A DNA stretch of 64,000 bases, from positions 62,001 to 126,000 of the forward strand of contig NZ_SCOT01000005.1 of the NCBI RefSeq assembly GCF_005502465.1, given 5' to 3'. The stretch comes from Sphingopyxis sp. L1A2A. Lineage in GTDB: Bacteria; Pseudomonadota; Alphaproteobacteria; Sphingomonadales; Sphingomonadaceae. Position numbers and translations under genes: made by a program. The notes under the pieces are model-generated. The model had not been told where the DNA came from. It saw only the letters and a list, made by a program, of their open reading frames with translations, and searched no databases. This document shows, piece after piece, positions 38,472-47,254 of this stretch. The number at the start of each line of letters is the position of its first letter. The stretch's first letter is position 1.

Positions 38472-39488
38472 TCAGCCGCCCGTTGCACTCATATGACGCG
38501 CGACCGCCGGTGTGGACTTTCGTTCGATATGAAAGTCATGCGCACGGGGTTTGCCAGCCAATGCCAGATCAATCAACCCATCGACATCGCCCGCTTCGCG
38601 CAGCGCCGCGCGCAGGTCGACATGATCGTCCTGCCCCAGGCACATATAGACGCGGCCCTCCACGGTCAGGCGGATGCGGTTGCACGTCGCGCAGAAATTG
38701 TCCGACAGCGGGGTGATCAGCCCCAGCGTGACCGGGCTGTCCTCGACCGCGAAATAACGCGCCGGGCCGCCGGTGCGCTTGTCGACCGGATACAGCGCGC
38801 GGACGTCGCGGAGCGGGGCAATGAAATGATGGAGCGGGATATAATGGTCGCTGCGGTCGGCTTCGACCTCGCCCAGCGGCATCGTTTCGATGAGGGTAAG
38901 GTCGCAGCCGGTCGCGGCGCAATAATCGAGCATCGGCAGCAGCTGGTCTTCGTTGAGCCCGGCGAGCGCGACCATGTTGATCTTCACCGCCAGCCCGGCG
39001 GCGCGCGCGGCGGCGATCCCGCCGAGCGCAACCTCGACGTCGCCGACCCGGGTGATGTGCCGGAAAGCCGCGGGATCGAGGGTGTCGAGGCTGACGTTGA
39101 TCCGCCGCACCCCCGCCGCCGCCAGCATCGGCGCATATTCGGCCAGCCGCATCGCATTGGTGGTCAGCGTCAGCTCCTCGAGGCCGTTGCCGATCATCGT
39201 CCCCAGCCGCGCCGCCAGCGTGTCGATGCCGCGCCGCACCAGCGGCTCGCCGCCGGTCAGCCGGATGCGGCGAATCCCGCGCGCGACGAAGCGTTCGGCA
39301 ATTTCTCCCATTTCTTCGATGCTCAGCACCGCCGATTTGGGCAGAAAGATCATGTCTTCGGCCATGCAATAACGGCAGCGCAGGTCGCAGCGGTCGGTGA
39401 CCGACAGGCGCAAGTAACTGATCCGGCGGCCATGTCCGTCGATCAAGGGGGCCGCGGGCGCGGCGGATTGGGAAAATGTGGCAGCCAC
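38472..39488 (-). CDS. moaA: GTP 3',8-cyclase (molybdenum cofactor biosynthesis protein A)
   Basis: 338 residues. Radical-SAM enzyme starting molybdopterin synthesis from GTP. The N-terminal 4Fe-4S ligands lie in RCDLRCRYCMAED, with TGGEPLVRRG for SAM contact. The C-terminal cluster Cys residues are in FCATCNRIRLT and, 14 residues on, CLGQ. The C-terminus ends in Gly-Gly as in MoaA proteins that need this tail for activity. The start is GTG at 39488 with AAGGGGCG just upstream; an in-frame TTG at 39524 has a weaker context. Divergent from the EAL gene. Confidence 0.94.
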   Translation of the reverse strand: MAATFSQSAAPAAPLIDGHGRRISYLRLSVTDRCDLRCRYCMAEDMIFLPKSAVLSIEEMGEIAERFVARGIRRIRLTGGEPLVRRGIDTLAARLGTMIGNGLEELTLTTNAMRLAEYAPMLAAAGVRRINVSLDTLDPAAFRHITRVGDVEVALGGIAAARAAGLAVKINMVALAGLNEDQLLPMLDYCAATGCDLTLIETMPLGEVEADRSDHYIPLHHFIAPLRDVRALYPVDKRTGGPARYFAVEDSPVTLGLITPLSDNFCATCNRIRLTVEGRVYMCLGQDDHVDLRAALREAGDVDGLIDLALAGKPRAHDFHIERKSTPAVARHMSATGG

Positions 39489-39547
39489 GCGCCCCTTGTG
39501 ATGCAAAAGGCAGGAACTTGGCAAGCAAAGCCTGCTAGGGAAACCCG

Positions 39548-40744
39548 ATGAATCGCCTCTCCGAATCCTTGTCCGCCTGCGTCCGCAAACTCGAAGCCCT
39601 GCACGCGCGCCACGACGCCGACGCTGGCGTGATCCTGGTCCAGGTCGACCAGATGGCGCGGATCAACAACAGCGCGGGAACCGCGACGGGCGACGCCGTG
39701 CTCGATGAAATCGGGCGGCGGCTGGAAAATTTTGCCAGCGACGAATTTGGTCAGGGATCGTGCGTCGACCGGCTCGACGGACCGCGTTTTTTGATCGTGC
39801 CCTCGACCCCGATGTCGCTGGGCGCGCTGCGGGCGCAGGAACGTGCGCTGCACGTTGCGCTGGCCGAACCGATCGTCGGAGATCCCAACGGCCGTCTGGC
39901 GATCCGGATCGCCGCGGCGCTGATCACCCGCGACGAATCGGTCGCCGCCCAGCTCCGCAACGCCGGTGATCAACTGTCCCGTCCCGCGTCGGCGCGCGAC
40001 GGGGTGATGGTTCACGCCGCACTGTCGGGCAACGAGGTCATGATCCATTACCAGCCGCAATATGACGTCGGCACCGGCGAAATGATCGGGGTCGAGGCGT
40101 TGCTGCGCTGGCAACACCCTGAGCTCGGCCTGCTCGGCGCCGGGCCGCTGGTCACCGCGGCGCGCGCGGCGCGGCTCGAATGCGAGCTGACCGAACATGC
40201 CCACCGCGTCGCGCTCGCCGAAATGGCGAGCTGGCCCCGGTCGCTGGCGAAACTGCGCGTCTCGCTCAACATCACCGCCGCCGACCTGGGCGATCCCGAA
40301 TTTGCCGGCAGGTTTGCCGCGATGGCGAAAGCGGCAAAGGTCGACCCCGACCGGCTGACGCTCGAGTTGACCGAACAGGCGATGCTCAGCGACCCGGCGA
40401 GCGCGGCCGAACAGCTGGCGCAGATCCGCGCTCTCGGCTGCGCGATCGCGATCGACGATTTCGGCACCGGCTATTCCAGCCTGTCGCTGCTCGCACGGCT
40501 GCCGATCGATTATCTCAAGATCGACAGCGGTTTCACCCGCACCATCGACGGCAGCGACCGCGACCGCATCGTCGTGCGCGCGATCGTCGACCTCGCGCGC
40601 GCGCTGGGGCTACTGGTGGTGGCCGAGGGGATCGAGAATGAACGCCAGCTGGCGCGCCTGTCCGAGCTGGGGGTGGCGACCTGGCAGGGGTTTTTGAAGT
40701 CGGGTCCGGTGCCGGCGGAGCAGTTGCTGGGGCTGATGGCGTAA
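39548..40744 (+). CDS. Cyclic-di-GMP phosphodiesterase (degenerate GGDEF plus EAL)
   Basis: 398 residues. The first 150 have GGDEF-like fold features (VDQMARINNSAG, DRLDGPRFLI) but no GGDEF signature, so no cyclase activity is expected. The EAL domain (from about residue 165) keeps VEALLRW, LELTEQA, DDFGTGYSSL, YLKIDSGF and AEGIENE, so the metal- and base-providing residues seem intact; NITA replaces the common N-L-S. No membrane segments, so cytoplasmic. Followed by a strong hairpin shared with mfd. Confidence 0.9.
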   Translation: MNRLSESLSACVRKLEALHARHDADAGVILVQVDQMARINNSAGTATGDAVLDEIGRRLENFASDEFGQGSCVDRLDGPRFLIVPSTPMSLGALRAQERALHVALAEPIVGDPNGRLAIRIAAALITRDESVAAQLRNAGDQLSRPASARDGVMVHAALSGNEVMIHYQPQYDVGTGEMIGVEALLRWQHPELGLLGAGPLVTAARAARLECELTEHAHRVALAEMASWPRSLAKLRVSLNITAADLGDPEFAGRFAAMAKAAKVDPDRLTLELTEQAMLSDPASAAEQLAQIRALGCAIAIDDFGTGYSSLSLLARLPIDYLKIDSGFTRTIDGSDRDRIVVRAIVDLARALGLLVVAEGIENERQLARLSELGVATWQGFLKSGPVPAEQLLGLMA

Positions 40745-40745
40745 C

Positions 40746-40773
40746 CGTCGCCCCCGCCTTCGCGGGGGCGACG
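40746..40773. terminator. Bidirectional terminator-like hairpin
   Basis: Perfect 12-bp stem CGTCGCCCCCGC / GCGGGGGCGACG with a CTTC loop, exactly filling the gap between the EAL gene stop and the convergent mfd stop. There is no T-tract, but the stem is very stable. Confidence 0.75.
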
Positions 40774-43700
40774 TCAAACGACCTGCTTCGCCAGCTTCGC
40801 CAACCCCTTTGACAATTGCAGCGCGCCGTTCAGCCGCGCTCCGGTGCTCACCCAGTCGCCGCTCACCGACAGCTTGTTGTCGGGGCGAAGGCGGGCGCGG
40901 CCTTTAAGCCGTTCGACATAGGCGATCAGCCCGGGGACATTGGCGAACTGGTCGCTGTGGAACGACACGAGTGCGCCCTTGGTGCCGACGTCGAGCTTGG
41001 CGATGCCCGCGGCGCGGGCGTTCGCCTTGATCTCCATCAGCTGGACCAGGTTCGCGGTTTCGGGCGGCAGCGGGCCGAAACGGTCGATCATCTCGGCCGC
41101 AAAGGCGTCAAGGGCCGGACGGTCGGCGGCGTCGTTGAGGCGGCGATACAGCGCCATCCGCAGCGGCAGGTCGGGGACATAATCCTCGGGGATCAGGATC
41201 GGCGCGTCGACGGTGATCGTCGGTGACAAGGCTTCGCGCGGGGGCAGCTTGCCCGCGCCTTCGGCCTTGGCCATCAGGATCGCCTCTTCCAGCATCGACT
41301 GGTACAGCTCGAATCCGACCTCGCGGATATGGCCCGACTGTTCGTCGCCGACGAGATTGCCCGCGCCGCGAATGTCGAGATCGTGGCTCGCCAGCTGGAA
41401 CCCCGCGCCCAGCGTGTCGAGATCGCCGAGCAGTTTGAGCCGCTTTTCGGCGGTGTCGGTGATCGCACCATGTTCGGGGGTGGTGAGGTAGGCATAGGCG
41501 CGCGTCTTGGCGCGTCCGACGCGCCCGCGCAGCTGATACAGCTGGGCCAGGCCAAAGCGGTCGGCGCGGTGGATGATCAGCGTGTTGGCGCTCGGGATGT
41601 CGAGCCCGGATTCAACGATGGTGGTCGACAGCAGCACGTCATATTTGCGGTCGTAAAAGGCGCTCATCCGGTCCTCGACCTCGGTCGGGGTCATCTGGCC
41701 GTGGGCGACGACATATTTGATCTCGGGCACGCGGTTGCGCAGGAATTCCTCGATATCGGGCAGATCCTTGATCCGCGGGACGACGAAGAAGCTCTGCCCG
41801 CCACGGTCATGTTCGCGCAGCAACGCTTCGCGCAGCACGACGGCATCCCACGGCGCCACATAGGTCCGCACCGCGAGCCGGTCCACGGGAGGCGTCTGGA
41901 TAACGCTGAGTTCGCGGAGGCCCGACATCGCCATTTGCAAGGTGCGCGGGATCGGCGTAGCGGTGAGGGTGAGGACGTGGACGTCGGCCTTGAGCTGCTT
42001 GAGGCGCTCCTTGTGAACGACGCCGAAGCGCTGTTCCTCATCGACGATGACGAGGCCGAGGTTCTTGAACTCGACCGATTTGGCGATCACCGCATGGGTG
42101 CCGACGACGATATCGATGTGGCCGCTGGCCAGTCCGTCGCGCGTCTTTTGCGCTTCACCGGCGGGGACGAGCCGCGACAGGCGGCCGATGTTGACCGGGA
42201 AACCTTTGAAACGCTCGACAAAATTGGTGAAATGCTGGCGCGCGAGCAAAGTCGTCGGCACGACCACTGCGACCTGCACTCCGGCCATCGCCGCGACGAA
42301 GGCGGCGCGCAGCGCAACCTCCGTCTTGCCGAACCCGACGTCGCCGCAGACCAGCCGGTCCATTGGCTTCCCCGACGCCATATCGGCGAGCACATCGCCG
42401 ATCGCGCGGTCCTGATCGTCGGTTTCCTGATAGGGGAAGCGGTCGGCAAAGGCGGGGTAGGCGGCGTCCTGCGCCAGCAATTCGCCCGAGCGCAGCGCGC
42501 GCTGTGCCGCGGTTGCGAGCAGTTCGCCGGCGATCTCGCGGATGCGTTCCTTCATCCGCGCCTTGCGGCGCTGCCATGCCTCGCCGCCGAGCCGGTCGAG
42601 CGCGACGCCGTCGCTCTCGCCGCCATAGCGCGACAGGACGTCGAGATTTTCGACGGGGACATAGAGCTTGTCGCCGCCCGCATAGGTCAGCGCGACGCAA
42701 TCATGCGGGCTGTTGCCGACCGGGATCGAGGTCAGTCCCTCATAGCGCCCGATGCCATGATCGAGATGGACGACCATGTCGCCGACGCTGAGCGTCGCGA
42801 GCTCGGCGAGGAAGGCGTCGGCGCTCTTGCGTCGTTTCTGGCGGCGGACGAGACGTTCGCCAAGAATGTCCTGTTCGGTGAGTAGGCTGATCGCATCGGA
42901 GGCGAAGCCGTGGTCGAGGGGGAGGACGATGAGCGCGACGTTGCCGCTTGGTGAGCCGCCTCCCAACCCGTTCGTGTCGAGCGAAGTCGAGACACCCCTC
43001 GGGGTGGCGCTGTTCTGCGCGGTGTCTCGACTACGCTCGACACGAACGGAACTCGAACCCAGTGCTTCCTGCCAAGTCTCTGCCTGCACTAACCCGGTAA
43101 CGCCATGCTCGCGGAGCAGCCCGGACAGGCGCTCGCGCGCGCCGCCTGAATAGCTGGCGATGATCGTGCGCCGCCCCTTGCGGCGTTCGTCGCTCAGATG
43201 ATCGGCGACCTTCTGATAGACATTGGCGTCGGCGGCGCGCTCGGGGGTGAAATCGCGCGCGGCAAAGGTTTCGAGGTCGATGACCTGCGGCGACGGCGCG
43301 ACATCGAACGGGGTGACGACATGGACTGGGCGGCTGCGCGCAGCGCCCGCCCATTCGGCCTCGGTCAGATACAGCGTCTCGGGCGCCAGCGGGCGATAGC
43401 TGCCGGTCGACTCCTGTTCGGCGGCGACGCGGTTGGCATGATAATCGGCGATCGCGGCAAAGCGCGTCTCGGCGGTCGCCTCGCTGCGGTGGCCGCGCAG
43501 CACCGGGGTTGCGGGGTCGATATGGTCGAACAGCGTCGCCAACCGCTCCTCGAACAGGGGCAGCCAATGGTCCATGCCCGCCTGCCGCCGCCCCTCGCTG
43601 ACCGCCTGATACAGCGGATCACCGGTCGCCTGCGCCCCGAACAGGTCGCGATAGGTCGAGCGGAAACGTTTGATCGTCGCTTCGTCGAGCAGGGTTTCGG

Positions 43701-44358
43701 TGGCGGGGAGCAATTGCAGCGCCTTGGCGGGACCAAGGCTGCGCTGGTCGGCGGGGTCGAAGCGGCGGATGCTTTCGATCTCGTCGCCAAAGAAATCGAT
43801 GCGCAGGCCGTTTTCTTCGCCGGCGGGAAACAGGTCGACGATGCCGCCGCGCACTGCAAACTCGCCCTGGTCGGCGACGGTATCGACGCGGCTGAAGCCA
43901 TTGGCGACGAGCAATTCGGCGAGCGAATCGCGGTCGATCCGCTGCCCCGCCGCCAGCGTGGTCGCGAGCTGGCGGATGCGGAACGGGGTGAGGGTGCGCT
44001 GAGTGATCGCGGCGACGGTGGTCAGGATCAGCTCGCCGCGCTTCGCCGGCTGTTGCAACGCCGACAGCGTCGCCAGCCGGTCGGCGCTGACCCGCATCGA
44101 CGGCCCGGCGCGGTCATAGGGCAGGCAGTCCCACGCCGGGAAGCGGTGGACAATGAGGTCGGGGGCAAAGAAGGGTGCGGCGTCAGCGACCGCCTGCATC
44201 GCCGCATCGTCGGTCGCGACATAAACCAGGCGCCGGTCGCTGGCGCGCGCCAGATCGGCGAGCAGCAGCGGCAGGAAACCGTCGGCGGCGCGCGCCAGCG
44301 TCAGCGGCGCCGCTGCCGATCCGATCGCGGCGAAGATGTCGGCGGCGGGCGTCGTCAT
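40774..44358 (-). CDS. mfd: Transcription-repair coupling factor Mfd
   Basis: 1194 residues. Mfd removes RNA polymerase stalled at lesions and recruits UvrA. The UvrB-like N-terminal region (from residue 1), the RNA-polymerase-interacting CarD-like domain (VGDMVVHLDHGIGRYEGL), RecG-type translocase motifs with Walker A GDVGFGKT near residue 670 and DEEQ near 771, and a C-terminal TRCF domain are all seen. Residues about 437-464 (VRVERSRDT...GVSTSLDTNG) are not Mfd sequence but the translation of a family-A palindrome (42968-43049) lying in frame before the polymerase-binding domain. The frame continues on both sides. The start ATG overlaps the sdhE stop (ATGA). Confidence 0.96.
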   Translation of the reverse strand: MTTPAADIFAAIGSAAAPLTLARAADGFLPLLLADLARASDRRLVYVATDDAAMQAVADAAPFFAPDLIVHRFPAWDCLPYDRAGPSMRVSADRLATLSALQQPAKRGELILTTVAAITQRTLTPFRIRQLATTLAAGQRIDRDSLAELLVANGFSRVDTVADQGEFAVRGGIVDLFPAGEENGLRIDFFGDEIESIRRFDPADQRSLGPAKALQLLPATETLLDEATIKRFRSTYRDLFGAQATGDPLYQAVSEGRRQAGMDHWLPLFEERLATLFDHIDPATPVLRGHRSEATAETRFAAIADYHANRVAAEQESTGSYRPLAPETLYLTEAEWAGAARSRPVHVVTPFDVAPSPQVIDLETFAARDFTPERAADANVYQKVADHLSDERRKGRRTIIASYSGGARERLSGLLREHGVTGLVQAETWQEALGSSSVRVERSRDTAQNSATPRGVSTSLDTNGLGGGSPSGNVALIVLPLDHGFASDAISLLTEQDILGERLVRRQKRRKSADAFLAELATLSVGDMVVHLDHGIGRYEGLTSIPVGNSPHDCVALTYAGGDKLYVPVENLDVLSRYGGESDGVALDRLGGEAWQRRKARMKERIREIAGELLATAAQRALRSGELLAQDAAYPAFADRFPYQETDDQDRAIGDVLADMASGKPMDRLVCGDVGFGKTEVALRAAFVAAMAGVQVAVVVPTTLLARQHFTNFVERFKGFPVNIGRLSRLVPAGEAQKTRDGLASGHIDIVVGTHAVIAKSVEFKNLGLVIVDEEQRFGVVHKERLKQLKADVHVLTLTATPIPRTLQMAMSGLRELSVIQTPPVDRLAVRTYVAPWDAVVLREALLREHDRGGQSFFVVPRIKDLPDIEEFLRNRVPEIKYVVAHGQMTPTEVEDRMSAFYDRKYDVLLSTTIVESGLDIPSANTLIIHRADRFGLAQLYQLRGRVGRAKTRAYAYLTTPEHGAITDTAEKRLKLLGDLDTLGAGFQLASHDLDIRGAGNLVGDEQSGHIREVGFELYQSMLEEAILMAKAEGAGKLPPREALSPTITVDAPILIPEDYVPDLPLRMALYRRLNDAADRPALDAFAAEMIDRFGPLPPETANLVQLMEIKANARAAGIAKLDVGTKGALVSFHSDQFANVPGLIAYVERLKGRARLRPDNKLSVSGDWVSTGARLNGALQLSKGLAKLAKQVV
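42968..43049. repeat. Palindromic repeat, family A, inside mfd
   Basis: 29-bp arms (42968-42996 and 43021-43049) differing at one position, with a 24-bp loop. Same arm sequence as the intergenic copies at 44666, 53717 and 56759. Here it is read through in frame by mfd and adds roughly 28 residues. AAC occurs directly on both sides (42965 and 43050), perhaps by chance. Confidence 0.92.
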
Positions 44359-44615
44359 GGCAGCGGGATATAGTCCAGGCGGCGCATCGCGGCGATCATC
44401 GCAGGACGGTTCAGATGCGCGGGCGGCTCGCCGGTGCCGAGCGCCCACGCCATGATGTCGACATCGTCTTCCTCGACGACGATTTCGTACCAGGCGATCT
44501 CGTCCTCGCTCCACGTCGCGGCATAGCGGTCGAAAAACCCGCCGATCATATAGTCGGCCTCGCGCGTGCCGCGGTGCCAGGCGCGGAATTTCAGGCGTTT
44601 GAGGCGGTCGGTCAT
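44355..44615 (-). CDS. sdhE: Succinate dehydrogenase assembly factor SdhE
   Basis: 86 residues. SdhE/YgfY attaches FAD to the SdhA flavoprotein. The conserved RGTREADYMIGGFFD block contains the RGxxE flavinylation motif, and DDVDIMAWALG lies in the second half. The ATG at 44615 gives the standard MTDRLKRLKFRAWHRG opening; the open frame extends to 44765 only through a family-A repeat and is not used. The stop overlaps the mfd start (ATGA), the familiar alphaproteobacterial order sdhE-mfd with recG divergent. Confidence 0.95.
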   Translation of the reverse strand: MTDRLKRLKFRAWHRGTREADYMIGGFFDRYAATWSEDEIAWYEIVVEEDDVDIMAWALGTGEPPAHLNRPAMIAAMRRLDYIPLP

Positions 44616-44665
44616 GGCGGGCCTTTTAGTCCGATCGAATGATTCAGCAACGAAGATCACCAAGT

Positions 44666-44747
44666 CCGTTCGTGTCGAGCGAAGTCGAGACACCCCGGCG
44701 GACAGCGCTATCCCGCCGGGTGTCTCGACTTCGCTCGACACGAACGG
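44666..44747. repeat. Palindromic repeat, family A (perfect copy)
   Basis: Perfect 30-bp arms (44666-44695 and 44718-44747). It fills most of the 159-bp gap between the divergent sdhE and recG starts, ending 27 bp before recG, so it sits in both promoters. Confidence 0.92.
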
Positions 44748-44774
44748 AATGTGGGGGCTAGACACGCCCTAGCC

Positions 44775-46841
44775 ATGCGACCCGAAATCCTCAATCCGCT
44801 CTTTGCCGCACTCACCGACCTGAAGGGCGTCGGGCCGCAGCTCGCCAAGCCGCTGGCGCGGCTCGGGCTGGAGCGGGTCGTCGATGTGCTGTTCCACCTC
44901 CCGACCGGCCTCGTTCAGCGCTATCCGGTCGATCGCCTCGACGACGCACAGCCGGGTCAGCAGATCATCGTGACGCTTACCGCGCAGGATTACCGGTCGG
45001 GGCGCAGCCCGCGCGCACCGTTCGGCGTCGATGCATTCGACGCCGCGGGCGATCATGTCCGGCTCGTCTATTTCGGGCGCACGTCGGGCCTGGCGAAAAA
45101 GCTGTTCCCGCTCGGTGAACCGCGGCAGGTGTCGGGACGGCTCGATACCTATGGTGAGATGCGCCAGATCGTCCATCCCGACCATGTCAGCGAACCGGAC
45201 AGCGAGGAGGCGATTGCCACGAGCGAGGCGGTCTATCCGCTGACCGAAGGGCTGACCAACACGCGGCTGACGCAGCTGGTCGAGATTGCGCTCGAACGGC
45301 GCCCCGAACTCGCCGAATGGATCGACGGGCCGCTGCTGACCAGCCGCAATTGGCCCGCCTGGCGCGAGGCACTGACGCGCGCGCATGCCAGTCCGCACGA
45401 CGCCGCGGCGCACGACCGGCTCGCCTATGACGAGATTTTCGCGAGCCAGGTCGCGCTGATGCTGATCCGTGAGGGGCTGCGCAAGCGCAAGGGCCGCGCG
45501 GTGGTCGGCGATGGGCGGCTGATCGATGCGCTGCGGCTGCCGTTCGGGCTGACCGGGGCGCAGGAACGGGTGGGGCGCGAGATCGCCGCCGATATGGGCC
45601 GCGAGACCCCGATGCTGCGGATGCTGCAGGGCGATGTCGGGTCGGGCAAGACGCTGGTGGCGCTGCGCGCGATGTTGGCGGCGGTCGAGGCGGGGACGCA
45701 GGCGGCGCTGCTCGCGCCGACTGAAATATTGGCGCGCCAGCATTTCGCGACCTTGCAGGCAATGCTGGCGGGGCTGCCGGTCACCATCGCGATCCTGACC
45801 GGGCGCGACAAGGGCCGCGTGCGCGAATCGACGCTGATAGGGCTCGCCGACGGCAGCATCGACATCCTCGTCGGCACCCATGCGATTTTTCAGGATGCAG
45901 TGGCGTATCGCGATCTGGCGCTGGTGGTGGTCGACGAACAGCATCGCTTTGGCGTCGCGCAGCGGCTGATGCTGACCCAAAAGGCGGCGCGGCCGCCGCA
46001 CCTGCTGGTGATGACCGCGACCCCGATCCCCCGCACCCTGCAACTCGCCAATCACGGCGAGATGGACGTGTCGCGGATCGACGAGATGCCGCCCGGGCGC
46101 ACCCCGGTCGATACTCGCGTCGTGTCGGTCGACCGCCTCGACGAGGTGGTCGGCGGGCTTGAGCGTCATCTGGCGACCGGAGCGCAAGCCTACTGGGTCT
46201 GCCCGCTGGTCGCCGAGAGCGAAATGAGTGAACTCGCCGCCGCTGAAGATCGCGCCGCGCTGCTGCGCGAACGGCTGGGCGCCCATCGTGTCGGGCTGGT
46301 CCATGGCCGGATGAAGGGGCCCGACAAGGATGACGTCATGGCACAGTTTCAGGCGGGCGAAATCGGTGTCCTCGTCGCGACGACGGTGATCGAGGTCGGG
46401 GTCGATGTCCCCGCCGCCAGCCTGATGATCGTCGAACATGCCGATCGCTTTGGCCTGGCGCAGCTGCACCAGCTGCGCGGGCGCGTCGGGCGCGGCGCGG
46501 CGAAATCGGTGTGCCTGCTGCTACGCTCGCAAAATCTGTCCGAAACCGCGCGCGAACGGCTGGCGCTGATGCGCGAGACCAACGACGGGTTCGTGATTGC
46601 GGAAAAGGATCTGGAACTGCGCGGCGGCGGCGAACTGCTCGGGCTCAAGCAGTCGGGCGACGCCGATTATGGTCTGGCGAGCGCCGAGCAGTTGGTGCGG
46701 TTGCTGCCGGTGGCGCACGACGATGCGCGGCTGTTTGTCGAACGCGACGGCGGGATGGACGGCGCGCGCGGCGAGGCGGTGCGGCACTGCCTGTACTTGT
46801 TCGAGCGTGATGCGGCGGTGCCGCTGCTGCGGAGCGGTTAG
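44775..46841 (+). CDS. recG: ATP-dependent DNA helicase RecG
   Basis: 688 residues. RecG remodels stalled forks and Holliday junctions. The N-terminal wedge/OB domain has LKGVGPQLAKPLARLG, Walker A GDVGSGKT lies near residue 287, DEQH near 385, and the motif VI region HQLRGRVGRG precedes the C-terminal LRGGGELLGLKQSG. The ATG at 44775 is used; the frame is open a little further upstream into a repeat. Its stop codon overlaps the stop codon of the convergent PilZ gene by two bases. Confidence 0.97.
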   Translation: MRPEILNPLFAALTDLKGVGPQLAKPLARLGLERVVDVLFHLPTGLVQRYPVDRLDDAQPGQQIIVTLTAQDYRSGRSPRAPFGVDAFDAAGDHVRLVYFGRTSGLAKKLFPLGEPRQVSGRLDTYGEMRQIVHPDHVSEPDSEEAIATSEAVYPLTEGLTNTRLTQLVEIALERRPELAEWIDGPLLTSRNWPAWREALTRAHASPHDAAAHDRLAYDEIFASQVALMLIREGLRKRKGRAVVGDGRLIDALRLPFGLTGAQERVGREIAADMGRETPMLRMLQGDVGSGKTLVALRAMLAAVEAGTQAALLAPTEILARQHFATLQAMLAGLPVTIAILTGRDKGRVRESTLIGLADGSIDILVGTHAIFQDAVAYRDLALVVVDEQHRFGVAQRLMLTQKAARPPHLLVMTATPIPRTLQLANHGEMDVSRIDEMPPGRTPVDTRVVSVDRLDEVVGGLERHLATGAQAYWVCPLVAESEMSELAAAEDRAALLRERLGAHRVGLVHGRMKGPDKDDVMAQFQAGEIGVLVATTVIEVGVDVPAASLMIVEHADRFGLAQLHQLRGRVGRGAAKSVCLLLRSQNLSETARERLALMRETNDGFVIAEKDLELRGGGELLGLKQSGDADYGLASAEQLVRLLPVAHDDARLFVERDGGMDGARGEAVRHCLYLFERDAAVPLLRSG

Positions 46842-47206
46842 TTGACGTCGGCCCGGGCGCCCATGGCGCGGATCATCGGCAGATAATCTTCGACCGCGAT
46901 CGACTTGTCGAACTGGACACCGGTCTTGCCGCCCAATGACCACACCACCTTGGCCGCGGTGCGGCCGATGATCGGCATACGGAAGACGACGAGGTCGCCG
47001 ATCTCGAGCCCGCGCTCGAACCGCATCAGCATGCCGTCGGCGCTGATGTTGACGCAGGTGCACATTTCCTGCCGTCCGTCCGGCATGACGAAGGGCAGGC
47101 GGACATAGACGTCGCTACGCGGAGCAATTCGCTGGTCGAGCCCGACATAATGGGCCTTGCTGGTGTCGATCTTGCGCATTTTTGTGGACCTTGTTGGTTT
47201 GGCCAT
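46838..47206 (-). CDS. PilZ domain protein
   Basis: 122 residues forming a single PilZ domain, a cyclic-di-GMP receptor. The two ligand motifs are present: RxxxR as Arg26-Arg30 in QRIAPR and NxSxxG as NISADG at 53-58, so binding is likely. No other domain is attached. The target is unknown; motility, adhesion or polysaccharide control is usual for the family. The start at 47206 (MAKPTRS) is assumed; ATG at 47179 would remove nine residues. Confidence 0.9.
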   Translation of the reverse strand: MAKPTRSTKMRKIDTSKAHYVGLDQRIAPRSDVYVRLPFVMPDGRQEMCTCVNISADGMLMRFERGLEIGDLVVFRMPIIGRTAAKVVWSLGGKTGVQFDKSIAVEDYLPMIRAMGARADVN

Positions 47207-47254
47207 GGACGATCCACCCGAATGCTGAAGAAGTCGTAAACGCTTTAGCGCGCT

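Noticed and set aside
41329-42885. Long open frame antisense to mfd
   Set aside because: It lies wholly inside mfd and shows no ribosome site or recognisable motif.
42965-43052. AAC flanks of the mfd repeat as a target-site duplication
   Set aside because: Three bases are too few to separate from chance, and adding three bases to the 82-bp element does not give a multiple of three as the intact frame would need.
44616-44765. N-terminal extension of sdhE to 44765
   Set aside because: The extra residues come from a family-A repeat, and the normal SdhE start is at 44615 beside the expected coupling to mfd.
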